Below, one piece after another: positions 30,957 to 41,542 of a stretch of 64,000 nucleotides of DNA. Every line of letters starts with the position of its first letter. Position 1 is the first letter of the stretch. Origin of the DNA: Dokdonella sp. (lineage in GTDB: Bacteria; Pseudomonadota; Gammaproteobacteria; Xanthomonadales; Rhodanobacteraceae); assembly GCA_024707225.1 (NCBI GenBank), contig JANQAE010000001.1, forward strand, positions 868,001-932,000, read 5' to 3'. A program made the translations under genes and the position numbers. The notes under the pieces are model-generated. The model did not search any database. It had not been told where the DNA came from and saw only the letters and a program-made list of their open reading frames with translations.

Positions 30957-31076
30957 GGCGACTTGGCGAGCGAGGACCGCGAGCCTGGTCGCCGACGTCG
31001 CCCCACGGTGGGGCGTGATCAACGAAGCGAGAATCAACATGGGCAAGTCGGTAGTCATTCTGGGTGCGCAGTGGGG
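30957..31076 (+). repeat. Direct repeat copy 1 (120 bp), truncated duplicate of the purA 5' end
   Basis: Identical at 118 of 120 positions to 31153-31272. It contains the purA leader with its CGCCCCA-CGG-TGGGGCG hairpin, the ribosome-binding region, the ATG (31039) and the first 13 codons of purA. After the repeat the frame runs on four more codons to TAG at 31090-31092, giving a 17-codon open frame that starts exactly like PurA ([13 protein letters not shown]). Differences from copy 2 are G/A in the CCTGGTCG stretch and C/T before the GAG of the ribosome-binding region. Confidence 0.9.
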
Positions 31077-32527
<1,451 letters not shown>

Positions 32528-32973
32528 GCGATCCGGCAGGAGCCGGCGCGTGCCATGCGCAGGCTCCATGCGTGCCTCGCCATCGAAAGCATGAGGCAGG
32601 TGCCTGACCGGTGGCTGCGATTGCCGCGCTTGCGATCGACGTAAGCCGGTACGGCGGGCCCCTCGGCGATCCTCCCGGAGGTCGGGCCCGGACTGCGCGC
32701 GGCCGTGGACCTCCTTGCGTTGCGCGCACCAGGATCGGGATGGCCCGGCCTTGCCTGAGGGCGGCCGGAGACGACACTTGCCGAGTCCGGCGCGTCCCCC
32801 CGAATCCGTTGCGACAGGCTTACCGTTCGCGGCCTCGATCGCGCAGCGTGCCTCGCCGCGCGCTGCACAGCGGATTGCCGGCCGGCGTGGCGCGCCTACC
32901 GTGACTTTCGAACTACTCGTGCGCCGGCCGGATCGCCTACATTGGCAGACTGCCTCTCATCCGGAGCCGCCCC
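32528..32973. other. Intergenic region, purA to M13 peptidase
   Basis: 446 bases. The open frames present have no family-like composition and no ribosome-binding site. Short G/C palindromes occur, but no clear terminator, promoter or RNA gene was identified. Confidence 0.4.
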
Positions 32974-35091
32974 ATGCGTATGCGCCACGCCAGACCCCTC
33001 ATCCTGGCCTTCTCGATCACGACGGTATTGGCCGCCTGCCAGCAGGCGCAGACGCCGGCCGCCGATCCGGCTCCGGCCCCCGCCGACAAGCCGACCCCGG
33101 CTGCCGCTGCGATCGATCCGAAGGCCCTGAAGACGCCGATGATCGCGTTCAACGCCGCCGATCTCGACCCCGCCGTGCCGGCCTGCACCGACCTCAATGC
33201 CTACGTCAACGGCAAGTGGCTGGCCGCCAATCCGGTGCCGGCGGACCGCACGACCTGGGGCAGCTTCGAGATCCTCGGCGAGCGTTCGCTCGAACTGCAG
33301 CAGAAGATCGCCGAGGCCGCCGCCGCGCGCGCCGACGCAACCGGCGTCGAGAAGCTGGTCGGCGACTTCTACGCATCGGGCCTGGACGAGAAGGCGATCA
33401 ACGCCGCCGGCGCCAAGCCGCTCGAGCCGTTCTTCGCGCGGATCGCCGCGATCGATTCGCCGGCCGCCGTCTCCGCCTACGTGCGTGACGCCTATGCGCA
33501 AGGCCGCGGCGTGCTGTTCAGTTTCGGCGGCAATGCCGACTACAAGAATTCCGAGATGGTCATCGCCTACGCCGGGCAGGGCGGCCTGTCGCTGCCGGAG
33601 CGCGCCTATTACCTGGAGGACCGTGAGGACTACCAGAAGGCGCGCACCGCCTTCGTCGAGCACGTCAGGAAGATGCTCGAACTGTCCGGCGTCGATGCCG
33701 CATCCGCCGCCACGCAGGCCGAGGCCGTGATGGCGCTCGAGACGCGTCTGGCCAAGGCCTCGCTGCCGCGTGTGGAGCTGCGCGACCCGGCCAAGCGCTA
33801 CCAGCCGGCCACGCTCGCCGAGGCCGACGCGCTGACGCCGAACTTCTCGTGGACGGCATTCTTCGACGCGGTCGGCGTGCAGCAGCCGCAGATGTTCTCG
33901 CTGTCGATGCGCGAGTTCTTCGGCGAAATGGACAAGATGCTCGTCGACGTGCCGGTCTCGACCTGGCAGGCCTACCTGCGCTTCCATGAGATCGACAACG
34001 CCGCGCCGTATCTCAGCGACGCGTTCGCCGATCAGAACTTCGCGTTCTACAGCCAGGCGCTGCGCGGCCAGGCCGAGCAGCAACCGCGCTGGAAGCGCGT
34101 GCTCAATTCGCTCAACGGCCTTGCCGGCGAGACGCTCGGCCAGCTCTACGTCGACGTCGCGTTCCCGCCCGAATCCAAGGCCAAGATGGAACAGCTGGTC
34201 GGCAATCTCAGCCAGGCGCTCAAGCACCGGCTCGAGAACCTGGCGTGGATGGGCGATGAGACCAAGGTCAAGGCGCTCGAGAAGTGGTCGACCTTCACGC
34301 CGAAGATCGGCTACCCGGACAAGTGGCGCGACTGGACCGGCCTGACGTTCACGCGCGACAGCTATGCCGGCAACGTCGTCGCGGCGATCGCGTTCAACGC
34401 GCGCTACCGCTACTCGAAGATCGGCAAGGCGGTCGACCGCGACGAGTGGTACATGCCGCCGCAGACCGTCAACGCCTACTACAACTCCACGCGCAACGAG
34501 ATCGTGTTCCCGGCCGGCATCCTGCAACCGCCGTTCTTCGACCCGAAGGCCGACGATGCGCTCAACTACGGCGGCATCGTCGCCGTGATCGGCCACGAGA
34601 TGCTGCACGGCTACGACGACCAGGGCAGCAAGTTCGACGCCAAGGGCAACTTCGACAACTGGTGGACCGATGCCGACCGCACCGGCTTCGAGCAGCGCAC
34701 CGCCAAGCTCGGCGCGCAGTTCGACGCCTACGAGTCGATCGACGGCATCCACGTCAACGGCAAGCTGACGATGGGCGAGAACATCGCCGACCTCGGCGGT
34801 CTGGCGGTCGCCTACGACGCGATGAAGCGCGCCCAGGGCGAGGGCTATACCGACCCGAAGATCGACGGCTTCACGCAGGACCAGCGCTTCTTCCTCAACT
34901 GGGCGACGGTCTGGCGCCGCAACTTCACGCCGGCCGAGCTGAAGGTCCGGCTGACCACCGACTCGCACGCGCCGGCCAATTTCCGCGCGATCGGCGCGCC
35001 GTCGAACCTGCCGAGCTTCGCGGCCGCATTCGACTGCAAGGCCGGCGATCCGATGGTGCGTCCGGACGATGCGCGCGTGGTGATCTGGTAG
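32974..35091 (+). CDS. M13 family zinc metallopeptidase (neprilysin/PepO-like), lipoprotein
   Basis: 705 residues. Signal peptide ends in a lipobox, TVLAAC (Cys at about 22), followed by an Ala/Pro linker, so the enzyme is probably lipid-anchored in the periplasm or outer membrane. The N-terminal peptidase_M13_N region begins CTDLNAYVNGKWLA. The catalytic domain has VNAYYN (substrate binding), VIGHEMLHGYDDQGSKFD (HExxH zinc site, about 540), GENIADLGG (third zinc ligand and Asp) and HAPANFRAIG. All catalytic residues are intact. It likely degrades oligopeptides, complementing the S46 enzyme encoded nearby. Confidence 0.95.
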   Translation: MRMRHARPLILAFSITTVLAACQQAQTPAADPAPAPADKPTPAAAAIDPKALKTPMIAFNAADLDPAVPACTDLNAYVNGKWLAANPVPADRTTWGSFEILGERSLELQQKIAEAAAARADATGVEKLVGDFYASGLDEKAINAAGAKPLEPFFARIAAIDSPAAVSAYVRDAYAQGRGVLFSFGGNADYKNSEMVIAYAGQGGLSLPERAYYLEDREDYQKARTAFVEHVRKMLELSGVDAASAATQAEAVMALETRLAKASLPRVELRDPAKRYQPATLAEADALTPNFSWTAFFDAVGVQQPQMFSLSMREFFGEMDKMLVDVPVSTWQAYLRFHEIDNAAPYLSDAFADQNFAFYSQALRGQAEQQPRWKRVLNSLNGLAGETLGQLYVDVAFPPESKAKMEQLVGNLSQALKHRLENLAWMGDETKVKALEKWSTFTPKIGYPDKWRDWTGLTFTRDSYAGNVVAAIAFNARYRYSKIGKAVDRDEWYMPPQTVNAYYNSTRNEIVFPAGILQPPFFDPKADDALNYGGIVAVIGHEMLHGYDDQGSKFDAKGNFDNWWTDADRTGFEQRTAKLGAQFDAYESIDGIHVNGKLTMGENIADLGGLAVAYDAMKRAQGEGYTDPKIDGFTQDQRFFLNWATVWRRNFTPAELKVRLTTDSHAPANFRAIGAPSNLPSFAAAFDCKAGDPMVRPDDARVVIW

Positions 35092-35100
35092 GAAAACAGG

Positions 35101-35126
35101 GCAGCTTCACGTCGTCCCGAAGCTGC
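35101..35126 (+). terminator. Hairpin after the M13 peptidase gene
   Basis: Eight-bp stem GCAGCTTC / GAAGCTGC with a 10-base loop, nine bases after the stop, followed by AATTT. It is a weak intrinsic terminator candidate separating the peptidase from the tRNA promoter. Confidence 0.45.
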
Positions 35127-35135
35127 AATTTCCCG

Positions 35136-35164
35136 TTGACAATACGGCAGGTGAACCGTATTGT
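35136..35164 (+). promoter_or_regulatory. Sigma-70 promoter of tRNA-Leu
   Basis: TTGACA (35136-35141), 17-base spacer, TATTGT (35159-35164), then a G/C-rich discriminator (CGCGCCCC), as in stringently controlled stable-RNA promoters. The tRNA begins about 31 bases after the -10. An inverted repeat, AATACGG / CCGTATT, fills the space between the two hexamers and could bind a regulator. Confidence 0.75.
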
Positions 35165-35195
35165 TCGCGCCCCGGTCGGCACTGCCGACCGGTAT

Positions 35196-35280
<85 letters not shown>

Positions 35281-35324
35281 CCTATCGATCGTCGGACGCA
35301 GCACGGCATCCGATGGTCCAAACG

Positions 35325-35354
35325 AAAAGCCCCGCCATCGAGCGGGGCTTTTTT
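35325..35354 (+). terminator. Rho-independent terminator after tRNA-Leu
   Basis: AAAAGCCCCGC / GCGGGGCTTTT with loop CATCGA and a six-T tail, 45 bases after the tRNA. The A run on the other side would also allow function on the opposite strand. Confidence 0.9.
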
Positions 35355-35914
35355 GTTGCGCGATTCCCGCGCGGCGTATGCCTCGCCAGGGACTGTAAGG
35401 CGATCTGCGTAGCGCGCGGTGCGTCGCGCTGATAGCGGGATGCGGTCATCGTCGTATACGGCACGCTTGCCCGGCTCGTGGCCGATGAAACGGTAAGCGC
35501 GTCGACGACGTGACGAGGGACGCTGGCCACCGTGGCTGGATCGGGTAAGGGCGCGAGAAACGCAATTCCAGCTGCTGAAACGAACCGGCCCCGGCATTGC
35601 CGGGGCCGTACGTTCTCTGGCTTGGTCCGTAGCGATCCGATCGTCCTTGATGGCGGCGCTCTCGCGCGGCGCGAACGGGGAGTACCTCAGGGGGAAGGAA
35701 ACTCCGTATCCGACGCGAGGACAGTGTCGCCGATCGGGCCTGAACCGTCGCAAACAAATGGAGCTGCGCGCCAACGGCATGTCACATCGCGTTCACGGCA
35801 GGACACGCCGCCACCGCGTATCTTGCCAAACGTCGTCGCGCTCAGGCGTACCTGTCCTGCGAGGCACGCTGTGGCGTCGGCATATTTCTCTCTTCCGATA
35901 CGAGGACGGCAACG
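35355..35914. other. Intergenic region, tRNA-Leu to OsmC gene
   Basis: 560 bases. It has a very strong palindrome at 35586-35608 (CGGCCCCGGC / GCCGGGGCCG, loop ATT) without a T run. Open frames here lack coding character. Nothing else was recognised. Confidence 0.4.
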
Positions 35915-36343
35915 ATGAAGATCCAGCGCAGCGGTTCGGCCCAGTGGCGCGGCGGGCTCAAGGACGGTCAGGGTGCGATCTCGACGCAGAGCGGCGCGCT
36001 CAAGGCGCATCCGTACGGCTTCGCGAGCCGCTTCGAAGGCGTCGCCGGCACCAACCCCGAGGAGCTGATCGGCGCCGCACACGCCGGCTGCTTCACGATG
36101 GCGCTGTCGGCAGCGCTCAACAAGGCCGGCTTCACCGCCGACCAGCTCGATACCAAGGCTGTCGTCACGCTCGAGCAGGACGAGAAGGGCTTCGTGATCT
36201 CGGCGGTGGCGCTGACGCTCGACGCGAAGGTGCCGAACATCGAGGACGCGCAGTTCCAGGAGATCGCGGCCGACGCCAAGGCCAACTGCCCGGTCTCGCG
36301 TCTGCTCGATACCGAGATCACGCTGAAGGCGACGCTCGCTTAG
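35915..36343 (+). CDS. osmC: OsmC family peroxiredoxin-like protein
   Basis: 142 residues. OsmC/Ohr proteins are cytoplasmic thiol peroxidases for organic hydroperoxides. The two redox cysteines are present: C59 in GAAHAGCFTMALS and C125 in AKANCPVSRLL. The N-terminal beta region has ISTQSGALKAHPYGF, typical of the OsmC rather than the Ohr branch. Start ATG 35915 follows a weak purine stretch (ACGAGGACGGCAACG). Stands alone; a convergent gene follows. Confidence 0.92.
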   Translation: MKIQRSGSAQWRGGLKDGQGAISTQSGALKAHPYGFASRFEGVAGTNPEELIGAAHAGCFTMALSAALNKAGFTADQLDTKAVVTLEQDEKGFVISAVALTLDAKVPNIEDAQFQEIAADAKANCPVSRLLDTEITLKATLA

Positions 36344-36569
36344 CGTCGAGCCTTGCCGCCAGGCCGGTGTCGATGGCCCGTGCGCCGCGCACCGGCCCTC
36401 GGCGGCTGCGATTTTCGGGTCGACGCGACGAGGTTGCCGGCAGCATGCTGCCGCGTGCGCACACCGGCGCGTCGACGGCGGTGCGCAGAGTCGAGCGGAG
36501 CAGGGCGGACGGACACCGCTTGGGGATTGCTTGCCGGGTCGCGCGCCGAACGTCGATGGCTCCGCGACG

Positions 36570-37172
36570 CTAAATCCGATGGTCGAGCTCGTGATGGATC
36601 AGCACGACGCATTGCGACGCGAAGAGCATCCTCGGGCCCAACGAGATCTTCCTCACGCCCTTGCGCTCGAGGCCGTGAAACGTCTTCTTCGGCATCGGGA
36701 TGTGGTCGGTCAGCAGAAAGCATGGGGCACCCTCGAACGTCTGCTCACGCATCGGCGTGCCCTTGCGATCCATGACGTACAGCTGATGACCTTGGGCCAG
36801 TTCGTCGACGAGCCGCTCGAAGCTGACGGTCCGCACGGTGACACCGTCCTCGACCGGTCGCGACTCGTCCTTGCCCATGCCGCGCGATGCGTCCAGTGCC
36901 TTGGCGATCTTGCCGAGCAGCGCCTGCTCGTGGAAACCGCCGATGTCGTGCATGCGGTCGACCTCGAAACGGATCGTCCGCGAGTAGTCCTGGGTGCTTT
37001 CGAGCACCAGATGGACCGTCACGCCGGACCGGTGCGATTGCGCGACGAAGATCGCGTTCATCAGCGTATGCGCGAGCACCTCGGTATGCGCATCCTGGCC
37101 GACGGCCGCCAGCAGCTTCGCGCTGTCGGTCGGTGCTGCGCGGGCTCTCAGTACGAAGGTTCGGGTCTGCAA
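36570..37172 (-). CDS. TrmY-like SPOUT methyltransferase (DUF358; putative tRNA pseudouridine-54 N1-methyltransferase)
   Basis: 200 residues. The sequence follows the TrmY/DUF358 pattern: RTFVLRARAAPTDS at the N-terminus, TLMNAIFVAQSHR, a TIRFEV strand, SFERLVDELAQGHQLYVMDRKG, and the C-terminal trefoil-knot region LTDHIPMPKK...KISLGPRMLFASQCVVLIHHELD, where the SAM site lies. TrmY methylates pseudouridine-54 in archaeal tRNA; bacterial homologues are scattered and their target is not well known. No ATG fits; a TTG at 37172 lies eight bases after GGAG and gives a family-like start. Function is inferred from the fold family. Confidence 0.8.
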   Translation of the reverse strand: MQTRTFVLRARAAPTDSAKLLAAVGQDAHTEVLAHTLMNAIFVAQSHRSGVTVHLVLESTQDYSRTIRFEVDRMHDIGGFHEQALLGKIAKALDASRGMGKDESRPVEDGVTVRTVSFERLVDELAQGHQLYVMDRKGTPMREQTFEGAPCFLLTDHIPMPKKTFHGLERKGVRKISLGPRMLFASQCVVLIHHELDHRI

Positions 37173-37599
37173 ACGTCTGCACTCCAGGAACGACCGTGAC
37201 CGGTACCACGCCGATCGGGGGCGCACTGTAGCCGAGGCTTGCAACGCGTGTCAGAGGGGCATCGAAATGGACGTCGACTCGGAGGTGGCAACCCCAACAG
37301 ACGTCACCAGGACATGCCGACGGCAGGATTCGGTTCCTTGGGAAGCCGGCACGAATGCATGGATATGTATATTATGTCAAATAAAGGATATCCCCCCCGG
37401 TGCGTTGCCTGGGCGTCCTCGCTCCGCGCTCAAGCGTTATTTCCGACCGTTGCCGGCGGCGGCCCATTCGAGCGAGCTTCACCCACCCCTCGGCAGCTCC
37501 GGACAGCTTGCTTCGATAACACGGGAGCGGCGCTGTCCTGCGCCGCTCCCGCTGTCACGGGCATCGGCATGTGCCGATGCCCTGGCGCTGACGGTCGTG
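37173..37599. other. Intergenic region with hairpin, TrmY-like gene to hydrolase gene
   Basis: 427 bases. Positions about 37350-37395 are unusually A/T-rich for this genome (ATGGATATGTATATTATG), then a C7 run, suggesting a promoter for the TrmY-like gene or foreign sequence. At 37523-37550 a 10-bp stem GGGAGCGGCG / CGCCGCTCCC lies 50 bases beyond the stop of the minus-strand hydrolase gene and may act as its terminator, although no T run follows. Confidence 0.45.
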
Positions 37600-40500
37600 C
37601 TACCGGACCACGAACGCCGTCTCGGCACTGCCGCTCGGCAGCAGCGGCCGTGCATCGCTGTTCGGCGCGAACCGTGCGCTGACCGTATGCGCACCGGCGC
37701 GGAGCTCGACCTTCCAGGTCGCTTGTCCGTCCGCGTCGAGGCCGACCGGCACCTCGATGTCCTTTCCGTCGACGGTAAAGCGAACCTGGCCGACCGCGAG
37801 ACCTGCCGCGGTGCCACCGGTGACCGGCTCGCCTGACTTCTTCATCCGCACCAGTGCGACCAAGGTGACGCTTCCGGGATTCTGCGCGATGCGGACTTCG
37901 GTCTGCGTCGCCTCCCGGTCGATCTTCTCGCTCAGCTGGTAGGCCTTGACGAAGCTGAGCTCACCGGTCGCAGCGACGTCGAACGTGCAGCTGTGCCGCA
38001 GGCCGCCGTCGAGCAGGTCGCGGCATTCGTGAGCGGCCACCTCCCAACGGATCGGCGTCACGCGCGGCGAATCCGGCGCGATGCACGGTTCACCCGGTTC
38101 CGGCGGCCACTTCTTGTCGGTGAAGCTGGCCGTCGAGGTACCGGCCGCATAATCGAACAGACTGGTCGCGTTGGTGATGCGCCAGGCATCGGCGAACGTG
38201 CGGTTCAGATCGATGTGACGCTGCACCGTCGGCGCCGGACGCGGCCCCATCGAGCTGCCGTCCGGCAAGGCCGGCAGCCAGCCGCCCGGCGAGAGCGCAC
38301 CCATGATGCCTTCGGTCGCCGGCGTCTTGAACACGCTGAGGTTGAGATACCACTTGTTCTGCCCGCTCCACCATTGCGGGATCGCGCTCAGCGAGGTCCC
38401 GTTCGGGAAGTCGATGTCGATGCCGGCTCCGAGCGGTGACTTGGCGACGCGTCCGCCCGAGCCGAGGTTGACGCTCTGCAGCGCGTTGATGTCGGTCAGC
38501 ACGCCGTCGATGCGCAGTTGCAGACCGCTCGGATTCGGCAGGCCGGACAGGTCCGGCTGGTAGCTGACCGTGTGGCCGCCGACGCGGGCCGCCACGGCCG
38601 TGTTGACGCTGACGCAGCTGCTGAGGCCGGTATGCGCGTTGGCGACCGGCGACGTTCCCGATATCGCGGTCTGCCGCACCTGCACTTCCATCGCGCCGTC
38701 CTGCAGCAGCGTGAATTCGCCGGCACCCTGGAAGTCGTAGTACGTGCCGTCCACGGTCGTGATGTGCGGGTCGCCGTTGGTGCCGCCGTCATAGACCGCA
38801 CGATCGTTGGTCAGCATGAGGTCGTCGATCACGATGCGGCCTTCGGGCGATCCGTGTGCGGGCCCGACGTCGAGCCGGATCGCGACGATGTTGCTCAGAT
38901 CGATTCCCGATCCGTTGTTGAGGAAATCGGTCAGCCGGATGCGGATCGTCTCCATCTCGTTGTGCCAGCCGCCGTCGCGCTGGTACGGCTGCTCCAGACC
39001 GCCGCCGAACGCGCCGATGTTGATCGAACTGGTCACCGACGCGGCATCGCGCAACGTCACGTCGAAGGTCAGATCGCCGAGCACCGCCAGCGTGTAGGGA
39101 TGGCGGGTACCCTGCGCGCCGCGGAACGACAGCAGCAGATTGTCGGTGAAGTCCTGCTCGGCGATCGGGACCGCCCATTCGTAGAACCGGTTCGCACCGT
39201 TCCAGTCGAACACCACGCCGCGGCTGGTGTCGCCCGGACCGGCCTGGGTGGCGCCGTTGAACGGATCGGTGGGTGTCCAGACGAAATCGGAGTTGTTGTC
39301 GTCGAGCAGGCCTTCGGTGAGGTTGGTGACGTTGAACGTCACCGCGGCGCCGGAACTGCTGACGTTGGTTGCGAACTGCGTCTGGTAGTCGTCGATGACG
39401 ACGGTCTTCTGCGCACCGACCGAAGCGTCGAGGTATTCGTGGCTGACCACGATGCAGGCATTGCCGGTCGGCACGCCGATCGGCCGGAAGCTCTCGTACT
39501 GGCGCGTCAGGAAATCGATCGACGGAATGTTGTCGTCGACGTAGCGCTTGACCAGCGGCAGCAGATGGCCGAGCTGGATCTGATGCGTCAATGCATCGGT
39601 CGGCCCGATCGAGCACGGGCCGACGGCCCAGGGGTAACCGCCGTTGTCGTGGAACCAGGTGTGACCGGTACCCTGGATCGTCGTCGACTGGCGGTGGCCG
39701 ATCGCGCGATCGTGCAGATGATAGGTCTGGCACAGATTGCAGGCGGCCGAACCGTTGACGTCCTCGTCGCCGGACGCCGTCCACAGATGGTAGTTCGCAT
39801 CGTGTGGATCGGCGATGCCGGGGCCGTTGAAGTCGGTCGGCAGCATGCTGCTGATCAGCTTGACGTTGGCCTTGACGTAGTTGACCGGCACGTAGGTCGC
39901 GTCGAACAGACGGTCGTAGCTGATCGCGACACCTTCGCCACCGCGACTGTGGCCGATCCAGACGATGCGTCCGGCATCGACGTGCCCGACCAGCGCACCG
40001 CCTGCGATGACACCGGCAGCGGCCTGATCGATGAACGCATCGGTGTGGCCGAGCGTCGTGGTCGACGCGTTGAAGGGACCGGGTCCGGTATTGTTCGCAT
40101 GGCTCATCACGATGTAGCCGTACGAGGCCAGGTGATAGCCGATGTGGGCGTACCAGTTGTAGCTGTGGCCGTTGCCGTGCGAGATCACGATCAGCGGCAG
40201 CGTGCCCATCGTCGCGATGCCGGTCGGATAGAACAGATCCTCGGCGAGGAAGCCGCCCGGGATGCCATAGGTCGACCCGACCGGGGGACTGAGGGTGTAG
40301 GTCACGCGCGTGACCGGCAGCGGGCCGGGCGCCGTGGTGTCGTGGACGACGTAGAAGCCGGACTCGTTGTTGCGCCCGTCGATGTAGTCGTTGCCGTTGA
40401 GCACGCCGTCCTGGTTGCAGTCGAGGACGACGTCGTAGCCGACGCCCAGATCGGTGCCGGCGTTGCCGCTGAGCTCCGACGGCACCGTCACCGCGTAGGT

Positions 40501-40848
40501 GTTGACCTGGATCGTCGGTGCGCTGAACGTCACCGTCATCGCGCCGCCGAGCGTGATGTCGGTCAGGGCGGGATTGGTGTTCCACTGCGTCGTCGTCTTG
40601 GCGGCGACGACGTAGATGTCGCAGGTCTGGCCGACGATCGCCGGGAAGCGCGTCGGATCGATCGCGACCTGCACGCCGGTGTTCTGATTGAACGCCTTGA
40701 CGTACTCGAAGAACGGATACTGCGTCAGCGAGCGGCCGGCCAGTTCGGTCTTGGTGACCGCCGCCCAGGATGCCGGCGCCCACAGCGCGGCCAGCGCGGC
40801 CAGGACGATCGACGCCGTCCTCGGCCTGATTGCGGATGTCGTGTTCAT
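37600..40848 (-). CDS. Secreted multidomain protein: alpha/beta-hydrolase plus VWD-type domain plus C-terminal Ig-like domain
   Basis: 1082 residues, no close family recognised. Signal peptide (about 1-29, ending SWA-A). Residues ~140-160 hold an EF-hand-like calcium loop (DCNQDGVLNGND). An alpha/beta-hydrolase domain (about 190-450) has an HGNG oxyanion-type motif, the nucleophile elbow GHSRGGEG (Ser about 301) and a late GTGHTWFHD (His about 396), resembling PAF-acetylhydrolase/dienelactone-hydrolase-type esterases. After a beta-rich middle, NGDPHITTVDG at about 691 opens a von Willebrand type D-like domain (YYDFQGAGEFTLLQ). The last ~120 residues look like an Ig-like repeat. AAGGAGGAC just upstream is a near-perfect ribosome-binding site. 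It lies 31 bases after the next gene on the same strand. Confidence 0.82.
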   Translation of the reverse strand: MNTTSAIRPRTASIVLAALAALWAPASWAAVTKTELAGRSLTQYPFFEYVKAFNQNTGVQVAIDPTRFPAIVGQTCDIYVVAAKTTTQWNTNPALTDITLGGAMTVTFSAPTIQVNTYAVTVPSELSGNAGTDLGVGYDVVLDCNQDGVLNGNDYIDGRNNESGFYVVHDTTAPGPLPVTRVTYTLSPPVGSTYGIPGGFLAEDLFYPTGIATMGTLPLIVISHGNGHSYNWYAHIGYHLASYGYIVMSHANNTGPGPFNASTTTLGHTDAFIDQAAAGVIAGGALVGHVDAGRIVWIGHSRGGEGVAISYDRLFDATYVPVNYVKANVKLISSMLPTDFNGPGIADPHDANYHLWTASGDEDVNGSAACNLCQTYHLHDRAIGHRQSTTIQGTGHTWFHDNGGYPWAVGPCSIGPTDALTHQIQLGHLLPLVKRYVDDNIPSIDFLTRQYESFRPIGVPTGNACIVVSHEYLDASVGAQKTVVIDDYQTQFATNVSSSGAAVTFNVTNLTEGLLDDNNSDFVWTPTDPFNGATQAGPGDTSRGVVFDWNGANRFYEWAVPIAEQDFTDNLLLSFRGAQGTRHPYTLAVLGDLTFDVTLRDAASVTSSINIGAFGGGLEQPYQRDGGWHNEMETIRIRLTDFLNNGSGIDLSNIVAIRLDVGPAHGSPEGRIVIDDLMLTNDRAVYDGGTNGDPHITTVDGTYYDFQGAGEFTLLQDGAMEVQVRQTAISGTSPVANAHTGLSSCVSVNTAVAARVGGHTVSYQPDLSGLPNPSGLQLRIDGVLTDINALQSVNLGSGGRVAKSPLGAGIDIDFPNGTSLSAIPQWWSGQNKWYLNLSVFKTPATEGIMGALSPGGWLPALPDGSSMGPRPAPTVQRHIDLNRTFADAWRITNATSLFDYAAGTSTASFTDKKWPPEPGEPCIAPDSPRVTPIRWEVAAHECRDLLDGGLRHSCTFDVAATGELSFVKAYQLSEKIDREATQTEVRIAQNPGSVTLVALVRMKKSGEPVTGGTAAGLAVGQVRFTVDGKDIEVPVGLDADGQATWKVELRAGAHTVSARFAPNSDARPLLPSGSAETAFVVR

Positions 40849-40879
40849 TGGTGTCCTCCTTGTTCCCTGTCGACGTCGG

Positions 40880-41542
40880 TCAGCGCTGCGCGATCGGCAG
40901 CTGCCACATATCGGCCAGCGCCCTCTCCTGCGGCGCATATCGGATCACGATCTCCGCGACGTGGTCGCGCAGCAGCGTCGCCAGATCCGAAGACTGCACG
41001 CGATCGTGCGTGACGCTGCGCACCCTGCCCTTGTCGAACGGTGCGATACCGGCCTGCTGCGCCTTGGCGCGCTCGGCGCGGATCGTGTCGGCGTCGACCC
41101 ATTCGGGCAGATCGGCGGCACCGAACCAGACCGGTTCGGTCGACAGATCGACATCGCCGGGAATCAGTACGACGACGTAGCCGGACTCGTAGCCGTGGTT
41201 GAGGCGCTGCGCGGTCTGATTGCCGGCATAGAGCACCGGCTCGGCCGCATCGCGCGGATAGACCAGCGCAGGCGCGACCTTGAACACCGCCAGCGTGCCG
41301 GAGGCGACGCGCGGCCGCTCCTGCCGCCAGTCGAAGACGTAGCCTTCCTGCAGCGTGAACGGCTGGATGTGGACGACGTCGGCCACCGCGGCCGGCGTGA
41401 CGATGTCGGCGATGCGCGGCGGCGCCTCGGCAGCCGGCGCCGGCAGCGCAAACGACAGCAGGCCGATCGCCAGCAGATGCGGCAGGATCCCTGCCCCTCG
41501 GCCGCGCTTGCCGGTCCTTTCCCTATGTTCGTGCTTCAACAT
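40880..41542 (-). CDS. Exported protein of unknown function, cotranscribed with the hydrolase/VWD gene
   Basis: 220 residues from ATG 41542 (227 from the alternative ATG at 41563). N-terminal basic stretch then a hydrophobic signal (LPHLLAIGLLSFALPAPAAEA, cleavage near residue 38). The mature part has GYESGYVVVLIPGDVDLSTEPVWFG and an Asp/Glu-rich helical segment; no cysteines and no catalytic motif noted. AGGAG precedes the chosen start. The tight spacing to the large secreted hydrolase suggests a shared role, for example as an accessory or binding partner. This is inference only. Confidence 0.65.
   Translation of the reverse strand: MLKHEHRERTGKRGRGAGILPHLLAIGLLSFALPAPAAEAPPRIADIVTPAAVADVVHIQPFTLQEGYVFDWRQERPRVASGTLAVFKVAPALVYPRDAAEPVLYAGNQTAQRLNHGYESGYVVVLIPGDVDLSTEPVWFGAADLPEWVDADTIRAERAKAQQAGIAPFDKGRVRSVTHDRVQSSDLATLLRDHVAEIVIRYAPQERALADMWQLPIAQR

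Noticed and set aside
37239-37682. 147-codon plus-strand open frame over the A/T-rich region
   Set aside because: No ribosome-binding site, no family features, and it runs into the antisense of the hydrolase gene.
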